A DNA stretch of 64,000 bases from Bradyrhizobium sp. ORS 285 (lineage in GTDB: Bacteria; Pseudomonadota; Alphaproteobacteria; Rhizobiales; Xanthobacteraceae): assembly GCF_900176205.1 (NCBI RefSeq), contig NZ_LT859959.1, forward strand, positions 3,059,001 to 3,123,000. Reading direction: 5' to 3'. The notes under the pieces were generated by a model. That model made no database searches and had not been told where the DNA came from. It was given only the letters and a program-made list of their open reading frames with translations. The translations under genes were made by a program, and so were the position numbers. Below are positions 38,189 through 47,121 of the stretch, one piece after another (positions within the stretch are counted from its first letter, which is position 1; each line of letters starts with the position of its first letter).

Positions 38189-38579
38189 ATGTTTTTCCGC
38201 GCCGCCTCGGCCGTCATGGCGACGTCGCCTGATGTCATCGAGGTGGATGTGCTCCAAGCGCTTCTGGCGCGCCATTATGCGCTCGACGGGCGCATCGAGG
38301 TGCTGTCCTCGGAATTGGAGGATTCGCGCGGTACGCTACGCCGGTCTCTTCTTCGGGATTGACGTGGGGCTAGATGCGATGTCGCCGATCGAGCGCCGCA
38401 GGATGGCGCTCGATGTCGTGAACGCGATGCGCCACGGTGGCGTTCTCATCAGCACCAACGGAGCAAATGAGGATACGCTCAAAGTGCGCCGGCCACTGGT
38501 CTGCGCAGCGCAGCATGTCGACCGTTTCCTGGAGGCGCTCGAAGCCGCGCTGAAAAAGTGCGGGAGCCAATCGATCTAA
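38189..38579 (+). pseudogene. Remnant of a kinase-aminotransferase fusion (APH + class III aminotransferase)
   Basis: The first part (from ATG 38189, perhaps earlier) reads VDVLQALLARHYALDGRIEVLSSE, like the N-terminus of the APH/hydroxylysine-kinase-type domain. At about 38330 it passes, in another frame, into YAGLFFGIDVGLD and GGVLISTNGANEDTLKVRRPL, the C-terminus of class III aminotransferases. Such proteins are normally near 1000 residues, so most of the gene has been deleted and the join is frameshifted. The enzyme would have fitted this amine-use locus. Confidence 0.65.
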
Positions 38580-39060
38580 ACCCGGCGGACCTTGATGCCG
38601 GCTGCGAGCGGCTTCATCCGACGCGATGCTCATCGAGGCCGCCTGCGTGCGGCAGTTGGCGTGCGCCATCCCCCGCGCACGCTGCGCACTCCGCCGATGC
38701 CGGTTTCCTGAGCAACGCAGTTGCGAAAGCGGCAAGGAGAAGGGAGTAGCAGATGACCGGGCTGTCCGATGTTTCAAGCCGCGCGGTGGGATTGAGAGGC
38801 CGACGGAGCCGGACAAGCCTCGATCAGAGGATAATATACCGAAAGCGACCCGGGCTGCAGACGAGTATGCTGCGCCCCTCTCGCCATTCAGCGTTTCGTG
38901 TTGCTAACGGCGCGCAACACTGACTGGAACGGCCACGGAATCTGGGCGGGATTTCATGGCCGGCGACCACTTCACGGTGCGCCCTCAAGTTAGGCAAACT
39001 GCCGCGACTTGTGCCTCTTACCCCATCATTGTGACGATCTATTAGCACGAGTTGACGGGA
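38580..39060. other. Non-coding stretch upstream of the ABC transporter
   Basis: About 480 nt with no supported gene. Short open frames exist (38626-38907) but resemble no protein I know. The last 100 nt are lower in GC and probably carry the promoter of the transporter operon. The rest may be debris of the upstream pseudogene region. Confidence 0.5.
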
Positions 39061-40716
39061 ATGAGTTCGACGATGCCTCAAAGCCAGACCGCAGGACCGG
39101 TGGCGCCGGCCCTGTCCGTCCGTGGTCTGACAGTGGATCTGCCGCGCGGGATGGAGCGGCGCCACGCCGTTGAGAACATCAGCTTCGATCTCCTGGACAG
39201 TCAGATCCTTTGCATCGTCGGCGAGTCCGGCTCGGGCAAGTCGGTTACGGCCAACACGATCATGGGCCTCTTGCCCCGCGCGATCCTGGTGTCGGCCGGC
39301 GCCATTCAGCTCGGCGGACCAGAGGGCACGGCGATGATCGGCGCATCGCCTGCAACGCTGCGCTCCCTGCGCGGCCGTGTCGTCTCGATGATCTTCCAGG
39401 ATCCGCTGTCAGCCCTCAACCCGCTGATGACGGTGGGCGAGCAGATCACCGAGGTCCTGACCGCGCATGACGTTGGCACGAAGGATTGGCAGCGAAAGCG
39501 CGTCATCGAGCTGCTCACGGAGGTCAATCTTCCCAACCCGCAACTGATGTACGATCAGTATCCGTTTCGGCTGTCGGGTGGGCAGCGCCAGCGCGTGATG
39601 ATCGCGATGGCGCTGGCGCTCGAGCCCAAGGTGCTGATCGCCGACGAGCCGACGACGGCGCTCGACGTCACCACCCAGGCGCAGATCCTGCACCTGATCC
39701 GGGACATCCAGCGGCGAAAGGGGATGAGCGTCATGTTCATCACCCACGACTTCGGAGTCGTCGCCGAGATCGCCGACAGCGTGATCGTCATGGAGAAGGG
39801 GCGCATCGTCGAGCAGGGCAGTGCCGCCGAGGTGCTGAAGTCGCCGTCTCACCCTTACACCAAGCGCCTCATCGCAGCCGTGCCCAATCTGACGGGCCAG
39901 GACCGCGCCGCGGCAGCAACTGCGTCTGAGGACGCGATCCTCAAAGTCGAGGGGCTGTCGAAGACCTATCGGAGCGGCAGCGCCCTTTTGGGAGGCCAGC
40001 GCGTCGTTCCTGCCGTGCAGGAGGTCTCGTTCGAGATCGGTCCCGGCCGCACGCTCGGAATCGTCGGCGAAAGTGGCTCGGGCAAGTCGTCGCTCGGCCG
40101 TCTGCTCGTCAAGCTGCAGGATTGCGACGGCGGCCGGATCCTGTTCGAGGGGCGCGATATCGCGGCTCTCTCGGATTCCGAGTTTCGCCCGCTGCGGCCG
40201 AAGATCCAGATGATCTTCCAGGACCCATTCGCGTCGCTCAACCCGCGGTCGACGATCGGCCACATCCTGACAGTTGGCCCGATCGCGCATGGCATGCCCC
40301 GTGCGCAGGCGCGCATCGAGGCGAAGGAATTGCTGTCGCATGTCGGCCTCGATGCGGGCGCGTTCGATCGCTATCCGCACGAGTTTTCCGGAGGACAACG
40401 CCAACGCATCGGCATTGCTCGCGCGCTGATGTTCAAGCCCAGGCTGCTGGTCGCCGACGAGGCGGTCTCCGCGCTCGACGTCTCGATCCAGGCGCAGATC
40501 CTCGAGCTGCTGGATCAGATCCAGCGCGAGACGGGTGTGTCGATGATCTTCATCACGCACGACCTGCGTGTCGCCAGCCAGATCTGCGACCAGATCGCCG
40601 TGATGCACAAAGGGCGGATCGTCGAGCAGGGCCCGCCGTCGCAGATCTTTCTCAATCCGCAATCGTCCTACACGCGCGAGCTTGTCGCCGCAATTCCGGG
40701 TGAGAAGCTGGTGTGA
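39061..40716 (+). CDS. Fused dipeptide/oligopeptide ABC transporter ATPase (DppD-DppF type)
   Basis: The 551-aa protein contains two complete ABC ATPases in tandem. The first has Walker A GESGSGKS at 54-61, signature RLSGGQRQR and Walker [12 protein letters not shown]. The second, after about residue 290, has Walker A GESGSGKS, signature EFSGGQRQR and Walker [12 protein letters not shown]. Both end with the oligopeptide-specific extension ([15 protein letters not shown] and [15 protein letters not shown]). One protein thus replaces the usual DppD and DppF pair. It energises uptake with the permeases at 42552 and 43506. Confidence 0.94.
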   Translation: MSSTMPQSQTAGPVAPALSVRGLTVDLPRGMERRHAVENISFDLLDSQILCIVGESGSGKSVTANTIMGLLPRAILVSAGAIQLGGPEGTAMIGASPATLRSLRGRVVSMIFQDPLSALNPLMTVGEQITEVLTAHDVGTKDWQRKRVIELLTEVNLPNPQLMYDQYPFRLSGGQRQRVMIAMALALEPKVLIADEPTTALDVTTQAQILHLIRDIQRRKGMSVMFITHDFGVVAEIADSVIVMEKGRIVEQGSAAEVLKSPSHPYTKRLIAAVPNLTGQDRAAAATASEDAILKVEGLSKTYRSGSALLGGQRVVPAVQEVSFEIGPGRTLGIVGESGSGKSSLGRLLVKLQDCDGGRILFEGRDIAALSDSEFRPLRPKIQMIFQDPFASLNPRSTIGHILTVGPIAHGMPRAQARIEAKELLSHVGLDAGAFDRYPHEFSGGQRQRIGIARALMFKPRLLVADEAVSALDVSIQAQILELLDQIQRETGVSMIFITHDLRVASQICDQIAVMHKGRIVEQGPPSQIFLNPQSSYTRELVAAIPGEKLV

Positions 40717-40800
40717 GCCGGTCACTCGCCCGTATCCGAACCCACCACCGCAACCGATACAAGCAACGCCATCTTAACATCTTAACGGAGAGACGACGTC

Positions 40801-42471
40801 ATGACGGATACGACCAACGCCCGGCCCGGCTACTCGCGTCGTGATGCCCTGCGCCTGACTGCAGCGGGCGGACTCGCCACCTTCGTCGCTCCCCATTTCC
40901 TGGGTGGCGCGGCGTTCGCGCAGGGCAAGGGCAAGGCTCCCAAGGGCCGCGTCGTCGTCGGAGTCTCGCAGGAGCCCACGACGTTCAATCCCCTGATGGT
41001 TCATGGCGAGACCGACGACGCCGTGATCTTCTCGGTGTTCGACGCCCTGATCCGCATCGACGCCCAAGGCGTGATGCAACCCAATCTTGCGGCCGAGGTG
41101 CCGAGCCAGGCCAACGGTGGTATCTCGAAGGACGGTCTGGTCTGGCGCGTTCGGCTGCGCGACGACGTGAAGTGGCATGACGGCACGCCGTTCACGGCCG
41201 AGGACGTGAAATACACGCTGGAGCTGATCGTCAATCCGAAGTTCAGGGCCTGGCGTACCGGTGGACATTCGCTGGTGCGTGACCTGAAAGTGGTCTCTCC
41301 GACCGAGATCACCTGGCGAATGGAAAGCGCCTTCGCGCCCTATCTCGCGTTCCTGGCCGAGACCTTCATCGTGCCCAAGCACATCCTGGAGAAGGAAGCC
41401 GATCCGAACATTACGGCCTTCGGCCAGGCGCCCATCGGCACCGGTGCCTTCAAGTGGGGCCAGCGCGTTCCCGGCGACCGGATCGAGCTCGAGGCCAACC
41501 CGAACTACTTCGGACAGGGGCCGTTCATCAGTCAGCTCGTGTTCAAGTACATCCCGGACATGACGGTGCTCTATACCCAGTTCCAGGCCGGCGACGTCGA
41601 TCTGGTGGACCAGGCCTACATCACGGCCGATCACTACGAGGAAGCCAAGAAGCTGCCGGGGCGCACGGTCGATCTCGAAGCGGCATCGGGGATCGAAGGA
41701 ATCTTCTTCAACCTCGAGCGGCCGCAGTTCAAGGAGCTCGCGGTTCGCAAGGCGCTCTATGCGGCGCTTGACCGCAAGTCGATCATCGACAGCATCTACT
41801 ATGGCGTGGGCACCGTCACCGAGACATTCATGCCGCCGCAATCCTATTATTATGATCGGACCCTGCCGGTTCAGGACTTCAACCTGAATGCCGCGCGCAA
41901 GATTCTCGACGACGCCGGCTGGGTGCCAGGGGCGGACGGCATTCGCGCCAAGGGCGGCGTACGCTTGTCCTTCGCCAATTCGACGACGTCGGGCAACCAT
42001 CTGCGCGAGCAGATGCAGCAATACATGCAGCAGATCTTCCGCGAGATCGGTGTCGAGATGACGATCTCGAACCTCCCTCCGGCCGTCATGTGGGGCGACT
42101 TCTGGCAGAAGTCCCAATTCGACAGCGGTCTCTCCGGCGTCACCTTCTTGATTGCCTCCGACCCCGATGTCACCAACCGTTTCGCGTCCACCTCGAGCGT
42201 GGCCCGGGGCGGGCAGGGGTCGAACGTCATGCAATATTCCAATCCGAAGGTGGACGAACTGCTGAAGCAGGGGCGCAGCACCTTCGATCAGGAGGAACGC
42301 CGCAAGATCTACACCCAGGTGCAGCGGATCATCCGCGAGGAGCTGCCGTTCCTGCCCGTGTTTGCCTACACCATCATTCTCGGCCGCAAATCGAAGCTCG
42401 ACGGCTTCAAATTCAATCCCAACGTACGCACGGCCTCCTGGAATGCCGCCTCGTGGTCCTGGAAGGGATGA
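40801..42471 (+). CDS. Peptide/amine ABC transporter substrate-binding protein (Tat-exported)
   Basis: This 556-aa protein belongs to the extracellular solute-binding family 5 (DppA/OppA). A twin-arginine leader (YSRRDALRLTAAGGLATF) precedes a cleavage site near residue 40. Family features are SQEPTTFNPLM, the LRDDVKWHDGTPFTAEDVKYTLE segment and GTGAFKWGQRVPGDRIELEANP. It captures the ligand in the periplasm. The ligand may be a peptide, opine or modified amine; the downstream oxidase suggests an amine-bearing compound. Confidence 0.93.
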   Translation: MTDTTNARPGYSRRDALRLTAAGGLATFVAPHFLGGAAFAQGKGKAPKGRVVVGVSQEPTTFNPLMVHGETDDAVIFSVFDALIRIDAQGVMQPNLAAEVPSQANGGISKDGLVWRVRLRDDVKWHDGTPFTAEDVKYTLELIVNPKFRAWRTGGHSLVRDLKVVSPTEITWRMESAFAPYLAFLAETFIVPKHILEKEADPNITAFGQAPIGTGAFKWGQRVPGDRIELEANPNYFGQGPFISQLVFKYIPDMTVLYTQFQAGDVDLVDQAYITADHYEEAKKLPGRTVDLEAASGIEGIFFNLERPQFKELAVRKALYAALDRKSIIDSIYYGVGTVTETFMPPQSYYYDRTLPVQDFNLNAARKILDDAGWVPGADGIRAKGGVRLSFANSTTSGNHLREQMQQYMQQIFREIGVEMTISNLPPAVMWGDFWQKSQFDSGLSGVTFLIASDPDVTNRFASTSSVARGGQGSNVMQYSNPKVDELLKQGRSTFDQEERRKIYTQVQRIIREELPFLPVFAYTIILGRKSKLDGFKFNPNVRTASWNAASWSWKG

Positions 42472-42551
42472 TGGTGTCCAAATAACCCGTCATCCGCCGC
42501 CTGCCGGCGGATGGCCCCTGTTTTCGACGCGGTCATGATGGGCGAGAGCGA

Positions 42552-43502
42552 ATGCGCGGCTTCCTACTCAAACGGCTTCTGCAGAGTCTGGTTCTGCTGC
42601 TGATCGTGTCCGTGATCGGCTTCGCGGTGCTGAATCTCTTTCCCGGCGGCCCGCTGGCGCAATACGCGCTCGACTCCAGCATGACCCAGGACGACCTCGC
42701 GCGCCTGAAGGAGCAGCTTGGACTGAATCGGCCTCTGTACGTGCAGTACTTGGATTGGGCGTTCAGGCTCGTGCAAGGCGACTGGGGCCACTCCTTCCGC
42801 GACCGGGCGCCGGTTCTGTCGGTCATCGGCCGCCATCTCTGGGCGACCTTCCTGCTGATGGGATCGTCGACCGTTATTGCTGTCGGGGTCGGCGCCTGGA
42901 TCGGCATTCGCAGCGCAACGCATCGCGGCTCGCTGTTCGACCATGCAGCGACCGTCGGCGCCATGGTGGCGTTGTCGATCCCGACATTCTGGTTCGGACT
43001 TGTCGGCATCTACGTCTTCACGCTGCGGCTGGGATGGCTGCCGGCGGGCAACATGTACACGGTCGGCGACGAGTCGATTCTCGACTACCTTCATCATCTC
43101 ATCATGCCGAGCGCCGTGCTTGCGCTGGTGCACGTCGCCATCTGGAGCCGCTACATGCGCTCGGCGACGCTGGACGTCATCCACCAGGATTTCGTCAATA
43201 CAGCCCGCGCCAAAGGCCTCAGCGAGCGGCGCATCCTGATGAAGCACGTCGTCGGCAACGCGCTGCTGCCGATGATCACGCTGGCGGGTATCCAGCTTCC
43301 CAGCGTGCTGACGGGAGCGCTCGTGACGGAAACCGTCTTCACCTGGCCCGGCATGGGCCGCCTGTTTCTCGATAGTCTCGGCTACAGCGACTATCCGGTC
43401 GTGATGGGCCTGTTGATGTTCTCGGCGGTGCTCGTGATCGTGAGCAATCTCCTGGCCGATATCACTGTCGCGCTCGTCGACCCTCGCATCCGGTTGGCCT
43501 GA
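42552..43502 (+). CDS. ABC transporter permease (DppB type)
   Basis: This 316-aa inner-membrane permease has six helices. It carries the DppB N-terminal LLKRLLQSLVLLLIVSVIGFAVLNLFPGGP, the PLYVQYLDW segment and the EAA-like coupling loop NTARAKGLSERRILMKHVVGNALLP that docks on the ATPase. It forms the channel with the protein at 43506, which starts 3 nt downstream. It follows the binding-protein gene by 80 nt. Confidence 0.94.
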   Translation: MRGFLLKRLLQSLVLLLIVSVIGFAVLNLFPGGPLAQYALDSSMTQDDLARLKEQLGLNRPLYVQYLDWAFRLVQGDWGHSFRDRAPVLSVIGRHLWATFLLMGSSTVIAVGVGAWIGIRSATHRGSLFDHAATVGAMVALSIPTFWFGLVGIYVFTLRLGWLPAGNMYTVGDESILDYLHHLIMPSAVLALVHVAIWSRYMRSATLDVIHQDFVNTARAKGLSERRILMKHVVGNALLPMITLAGIQLPSVLTGALVTETVFTWPGMGRLFLDSLGYSDYPVVMGLLMFSAVLVIVSNLLADITVALVDPRIRLA

Positions 43503-43505
43503 GTC

Positions 43506-44423
43506 ATGTCATCCACCGCCAGAGAGATGGAACCCGCCGTCATGACGATCGCCGCCGCCTCCCATCCGGCCCGCGAGCGCTGGTGGCGCGGTCGGACGAT
43601 GCGCCGATTCATGGCCAACCGTCTCGCGTTATTTGGTGCGGCGGCGATCGTGCTGCTCGTGCTCGCATGCGTGATCGGGCCCAGTCTGCTGCCTTATACG
43701 TCCCTCAGCATCGACCTGCGCGCGCGTTTCGCGCCGCCCTTCACCGGCTCCCACTATCTCGGCACCGATCCGCTCGGGCGTGACATGGCGGCGCGGCTGT
43801 TCATGGCCGGGCGCATCTCGCTGGCGGTGGGCTTTGCCGCGATGCTGCTGTCGACCATCATCGGCACCCTGATCGGCGTGATCGCAGGCTATCGCGGCGG
43901 CTGGATCGGCGCTGTCCTGATGCGCATGGTGGATGGGTTCCTGTCCTTTCCCTCGATCTTCCTGGTCCTGGCGCTCGCGGCGGCACTGAAGCCAAGCGCG
44001 ATGATGATCACGGTCGTCATTGCCGCGACCAGCTGGATGGAGGTGGCGCGCATCGTCGAGACCGAGGTGCGATCCTTACGCGAACGCGAGTTCGTGCAGG
44101 CCGGGCGCATGCTCGGCCTCAGCGGGACGCACATCATGTTTCGCGAGATCCTGCCGAACGCGATCGGGCCGATCATCGTGGCTGCCACTCTCACCGTCGC
44201 GCGCGCCATCCTGATGGAAGCCTATATCAGCTTCCTCGGATACGGGATCCAGCCGCCGCTGCCGAGCTGGGGCAACATGCTCGATGGCGCGCAGCGCTAT
44301 CTCGGCAGCGCGCCATGGCTCGCCATCATCCCTGGCGCGGCCATCACCATCGCGGTCGCCAGCTTCAACTTCATCGGCGACGGCTTGCGCGACGCCTTCG
44401 ATGTTCGCGGCGACCACAAATAG
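43506..44423 (+). CDS. ABC transporter permease (DppC type)
   Basis: This 305-aa permease starts with the DppC N-terminal domain (RRFMANRLALFGAAAIVLLVLACVIGP, then HYLGTDPLGRDMAARLFMAGRISLAVGF). The coupling loop VQAGRMLGLSGTHIMFREILPNAIGPI and the end PGAAITIAVASFNFIGDGLRDAFD are typical. The start is 3 nt after the stop of the DppB-type gene. An internal ATG at 43542 is possible. Confidence 0.93.
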   Translation: MSSTAREMEPAVMTIAAASHPARERWWRGRTMRRFMANRLALFGAAAIVLLVLACVIGPSLLPYTSLSIDLRARFAPPFTGSHYLGTDPLGRDMAARLFMAGRISLAVGFAAMLLSTIIGTLIGVIAGYRGGWIGAVLMRMVDGFLSFPSIFLVLALAAALKPSAMMITVVIAATSWMEVARIVETEVRSLREREFVQAGRMLGLSGTHIMFREILPNAIGPIIVAATLTVARAILMEAYISFLGYGIQPPLPSWGNMLDGAQRYLGSAPWLAIIPGAAITIAVASFNFIGDGLRDAFDVRGDHK

Positions 44424-44522
44424 AACCGCCGGACATGACGCCTGCCGGCGCTCCGCAGCGCCGGAAATCAACTCTTTGGACCACGCCGTGAGCCACGGCA
44501 CTTCAATTGAAAGAAGCTCGCT

Positions 44523-45857
44523 ATGCCTATCGTCGTTCAACCGGTGCAGAACAGCGCCGAGTTTCCCAAGCAGGTCGATGTCGTCGTGATCGGCGCGGGC
44601 ATCGTCGGCACGTCGACGGCCTATGAGCTGGCGCGCAAGAAGGTCTCCGTCGCCCTGATCGAGAAGGGCATCGTGGCGGGCGAGCAGTCCGGCCGCAACT
44701 GGGGTTGGGTCCGCCAGCAGAACCGCGACCTCCACGAGCTGCCGCTGGCGATGTATAGTTTGAAGCGCTGGGGCGAACTGAACTCCGAACTCGGCGCCGA
44801 CCTTGGCTTCCGCCGCTCCGGCATTCTCTACGCCACGCGAGATGCGAGCGAACTGGCCCGCTGGGAGAAGTGGAGCCAGCAAGCCAGGCTGATGGGCTTC
44901 CATAACGAGAGTCTCACCGCAGCCCAGGCCCAGGAGCGGATGAAGGGCAGCACCAACACATGGCTCGGCGGCATCTGGTCACCGACCGACGGCTGCGCGG
45001 AGCCGGGCATGGCTGCGCCCGCGATCGCCGAGGGCGCCAAGGCGCTCGGGGCTTTCGTCCACCAGAACTGCGCCGCGCGGGGGCTCGACATCGCCAATGG
45101 TCAGGTGAAGGGCGTGTGGACGGAGCGCGGACTGATCCGCGCCGACGCCGTGGTGCTGGCGGGCGGTGCCTGGAGCTCGCGCTTTCTGCGCCGGCACGGG
45201 ATCGACTTGCCTGTCGCCAATATCGACGGAACGGCGCTGCGCACGACGCCTGCTCCCGACATCTTCGATGTGTCATGTGTCTTCGGCGCGGGATACGCCC
45301 TGCGGCGGCGCATCGACGGCTCCTACACCATCGCGGTGCCGGGGCATGGCGTCGTCAACCTTGCGCCGCAGGGCTTGCGCTACGCGACGAAGTTTCGCGA
45401 GTTGATGCGCGCCAAGATCGGGAAGAAGATGACCTACCGGGTCAACAGCATGCTCTGGAATGGTCCGGACGCCTGGGGAAGCTGGGACTTCGACAAGACC
45501 TCGCCATTCGAGAAGATCCGCATCATGGATCCGGTCCCGCAGAAGGATCTGGTCGATCAGGCCATCCGTAATCTGGTGTCGGACTTCCCGGCGTTGAAGG
45601 GCATCGGGGTTGCCGCGTCCTGGGCCGGGCTGATCGACACCTCGCCTGACCTCGTGCCCGTCGTCGACACGACCGAGAAGATCCGCGGGCTGACGATCGC
45701 CACCGGCTTCAGCGGCCACGGCTTTGCGCTCGGACCCGGCGCGGGCCGGCTGGCGAGCGAATTCGTCATGAACGAAACTCCGTTCGTCGACACCAGAGCC
45801 TATCGTCTGTCGCGCTTTTCGGATGGATCGGCGATCAGGCGGCCGGAGATGATGTGA
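44523..45857 (+). CDS. FAD-dependent oxidoreductase (D-amino-acid oxidase/DAO family)
   Basis: This 444-aa protein has an N-terminal FAD-binding motif (VVVIGAGIVGTSTAYELARKKVSVALIEKG, about 19-48) and SGRNWGWVRQQNRD, a segment common in amine- and D-amino-acid-oxidising DAO proteins. The C-terminal SGHGFALGPGAGRLASE is the second FAD contact. It should oxidise a secondary or primary amine from the compound imported by the upstream transporter, 100 nt before it. The exact substrate is not visible. Confidence 0.9.
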   Translation: MPIVVQPVQNSAEFPKQVDVVVIGAGIVGTSTAYELARKKVSVALIEKGIVAGEQSGRNWGWVRQQNRDLHELPLAMYSLKRWGELNSELGADLGFRRSGILYATRDASELARWEKWSQQARLMGFHNESLTAAQAQERMKGSTNTWLGGIWSPTDGCAEPGMAAPAIAEGAKALGAFVHQNCAARGLDIANGQVKGVWTERGLIRADAVVLAGGAWSSRFLRRHGIDLPVANIDGTALRTTPAPDIFDVSCVFGAGYALRRRIDGSYTIAVPGHGVVNLAPQGLRYATKFRELMRAKIGKKMTYRVNSMLWNGPDAWGSWDFDKTSPFEKIRIMDPVPQKDLVDQAIRNLVSDFPALKGIGVAASWAGLIDTSPDLVPVVDTTEKIRGLTIATGFSGHGFALGPGAGRLASEFVMNETPFVDTRAYRLSRFSDGSAIRRPEMM

Positions 45858-46137
45858 GCGAGGAGGGCGTCCTCGGCGGATGATGCTGCCCAAGCAAGGA
45901 TTGTCGTGGAGCGGCGTCGTTGCGGCCCGCAGGCGCGGTGTGCTATCGCCTCCCGCGCACGTCGCCGGTCCACCGTCTACAGACGGCCAGATTTGAAGCA
46001 GTCATCGAAGAGCCGGTGACAGCAAGCAAGACCGGACTTTTGATGCCCGATTGTTTTTCGGACGTTTTTTGTAGATGATCTGTCGTCTCGATGCCTTTCC
46101 TGGCGTCGCCATTCGACGGCGATAAGGGGATCTGACG

Positions 46138-47013
46138 ATGCAAGACTCCGTGCGCCTGAAATCGTTCGAGCTGTTTCCGCAGGACATTGCTGGTGTCGAT
46201 GTCAAGCTGCTGCACGCGCTCACGATCAGCGTCGGCTGGCCGCATCGCCCCAACGATTTGGAGCTCATGCGCCGTGCCGGCAAGGGCATCGTGGCGGTCG
46301 ACGGCATCGGCCGTGTCTTCGGAAGCGCGATGTGGTTTCCCTATGGAGATGATTTCGCCACGATTGGCCTGGTGATTACGGTGCCGCGCACGCAGGCGCA
46401 GGGCAACGGCCGCTGGCTGATGGACCACGTCTTCTCTCATTGCGGGGCTCGTCGTCTGAGCCTCAACGCCACCAAGGCGGCCTACGGCCTCTATCATTCC
46501 CTGGGCTTCATCAAGGAGGCGATCGTTCAGCTCCACGATGGCGAGCTCTCGTCGAGTGGAGTGTCCCTGCCGCCCGTGGATGGTCGTCTCGAGGAGCTGC
46601 CCGCGGAGGCGCTTCCCGAGATCATGCCGCTCGACCTCGCTGCATTCGGGGTCGATCGTGAACGCCTTCTCACCCTCCTGGCCGAGGTTTCGAGCGTGCG
46701 CGTGCTCCGGCGTCACGGCGAGATCGTCGGCTACTCGATGTGCCGCGAGTTCGGCCGGGGGCATGTCATCGGACCGATCGTCGCGTCCAATGACGAGGAT
46801 GCCATCCATCTCGCGGCGGTTCATATGGCGGCGCTGAAGGGACGATTCGTTCGGGTGGATACCCGCTCGCAAGGCGCCTTTGCCGAGTTTCTCACCCGCA
46901 GCGGGCTGGTCGCCGGCGAGGCTGTCACCACGATGTGGAAGGGACGCCCGTTCCTGAACGAAGTTGCGGGTCGTCCCATCGTCTACGGCTTGGCCGGCCA
47001 CTCCTTCAACTGA
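46138..47013 (+). CDS. Tandem GNAT N-acetyltransferase
   Basis: This 291-aa protein has a first GNAT domain (about 10-145) with the acetyl-CoA loop RTQAQGNGRWLMDHVF and NATKAAYGLYHSLGF. A second half of Acetyltransf_18 type follows, with VRVLRRHGEIVGYSMCREFGRGHVIGPIVA. The layout resembles YitH-like proteins often found beside amine-use genes. It may acetylate an amine made by the locus. It is convergent with the retron, leaving 108 nt between stops. Confidence 0.85.
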   Translation: MQDSVRLKSFELFPQDIAGVDVKLLHALTISVGWPHRPNDLELMRRAGKGIVAVDGIGRVFGSAMWFPYGDDFATIGLVITVPRTQAQGNGRWLMDHVFSHCGARRLSLNATKAAYGLYHSLGFIKEAIVQLHDGELSSSGVSLPPVDGRLEELPAEALPEIMPLDLAAFGVDRERLLTLLAEVSSVRVLRRHGEIVGYSMCREFGRGHVIGPIVASNDEDAIHLAAVHMAALKGRFVRVDTRSQGAFAEFLTRSGLVAGEAVTTMWKGRPFLNEVAGRPIVYGLAGHSFN

Positions 47014-47121
47014 GCCGGTGCGCCGAACACCAGGACCAGGGAAAGCGCCCGGCGGTCGTCGCCAAATCGCGAAATAACGCCGCGCCCGTCCGGTTGCGTG
47101 AGACGTCCGCGCGACGGCGGT

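Noticed and set aside
38626..38907. Small open frame before the ABC transporter
   Set aside because: Low-complexity Arg/Cys-rich translation without a family or ribosome-binding site.
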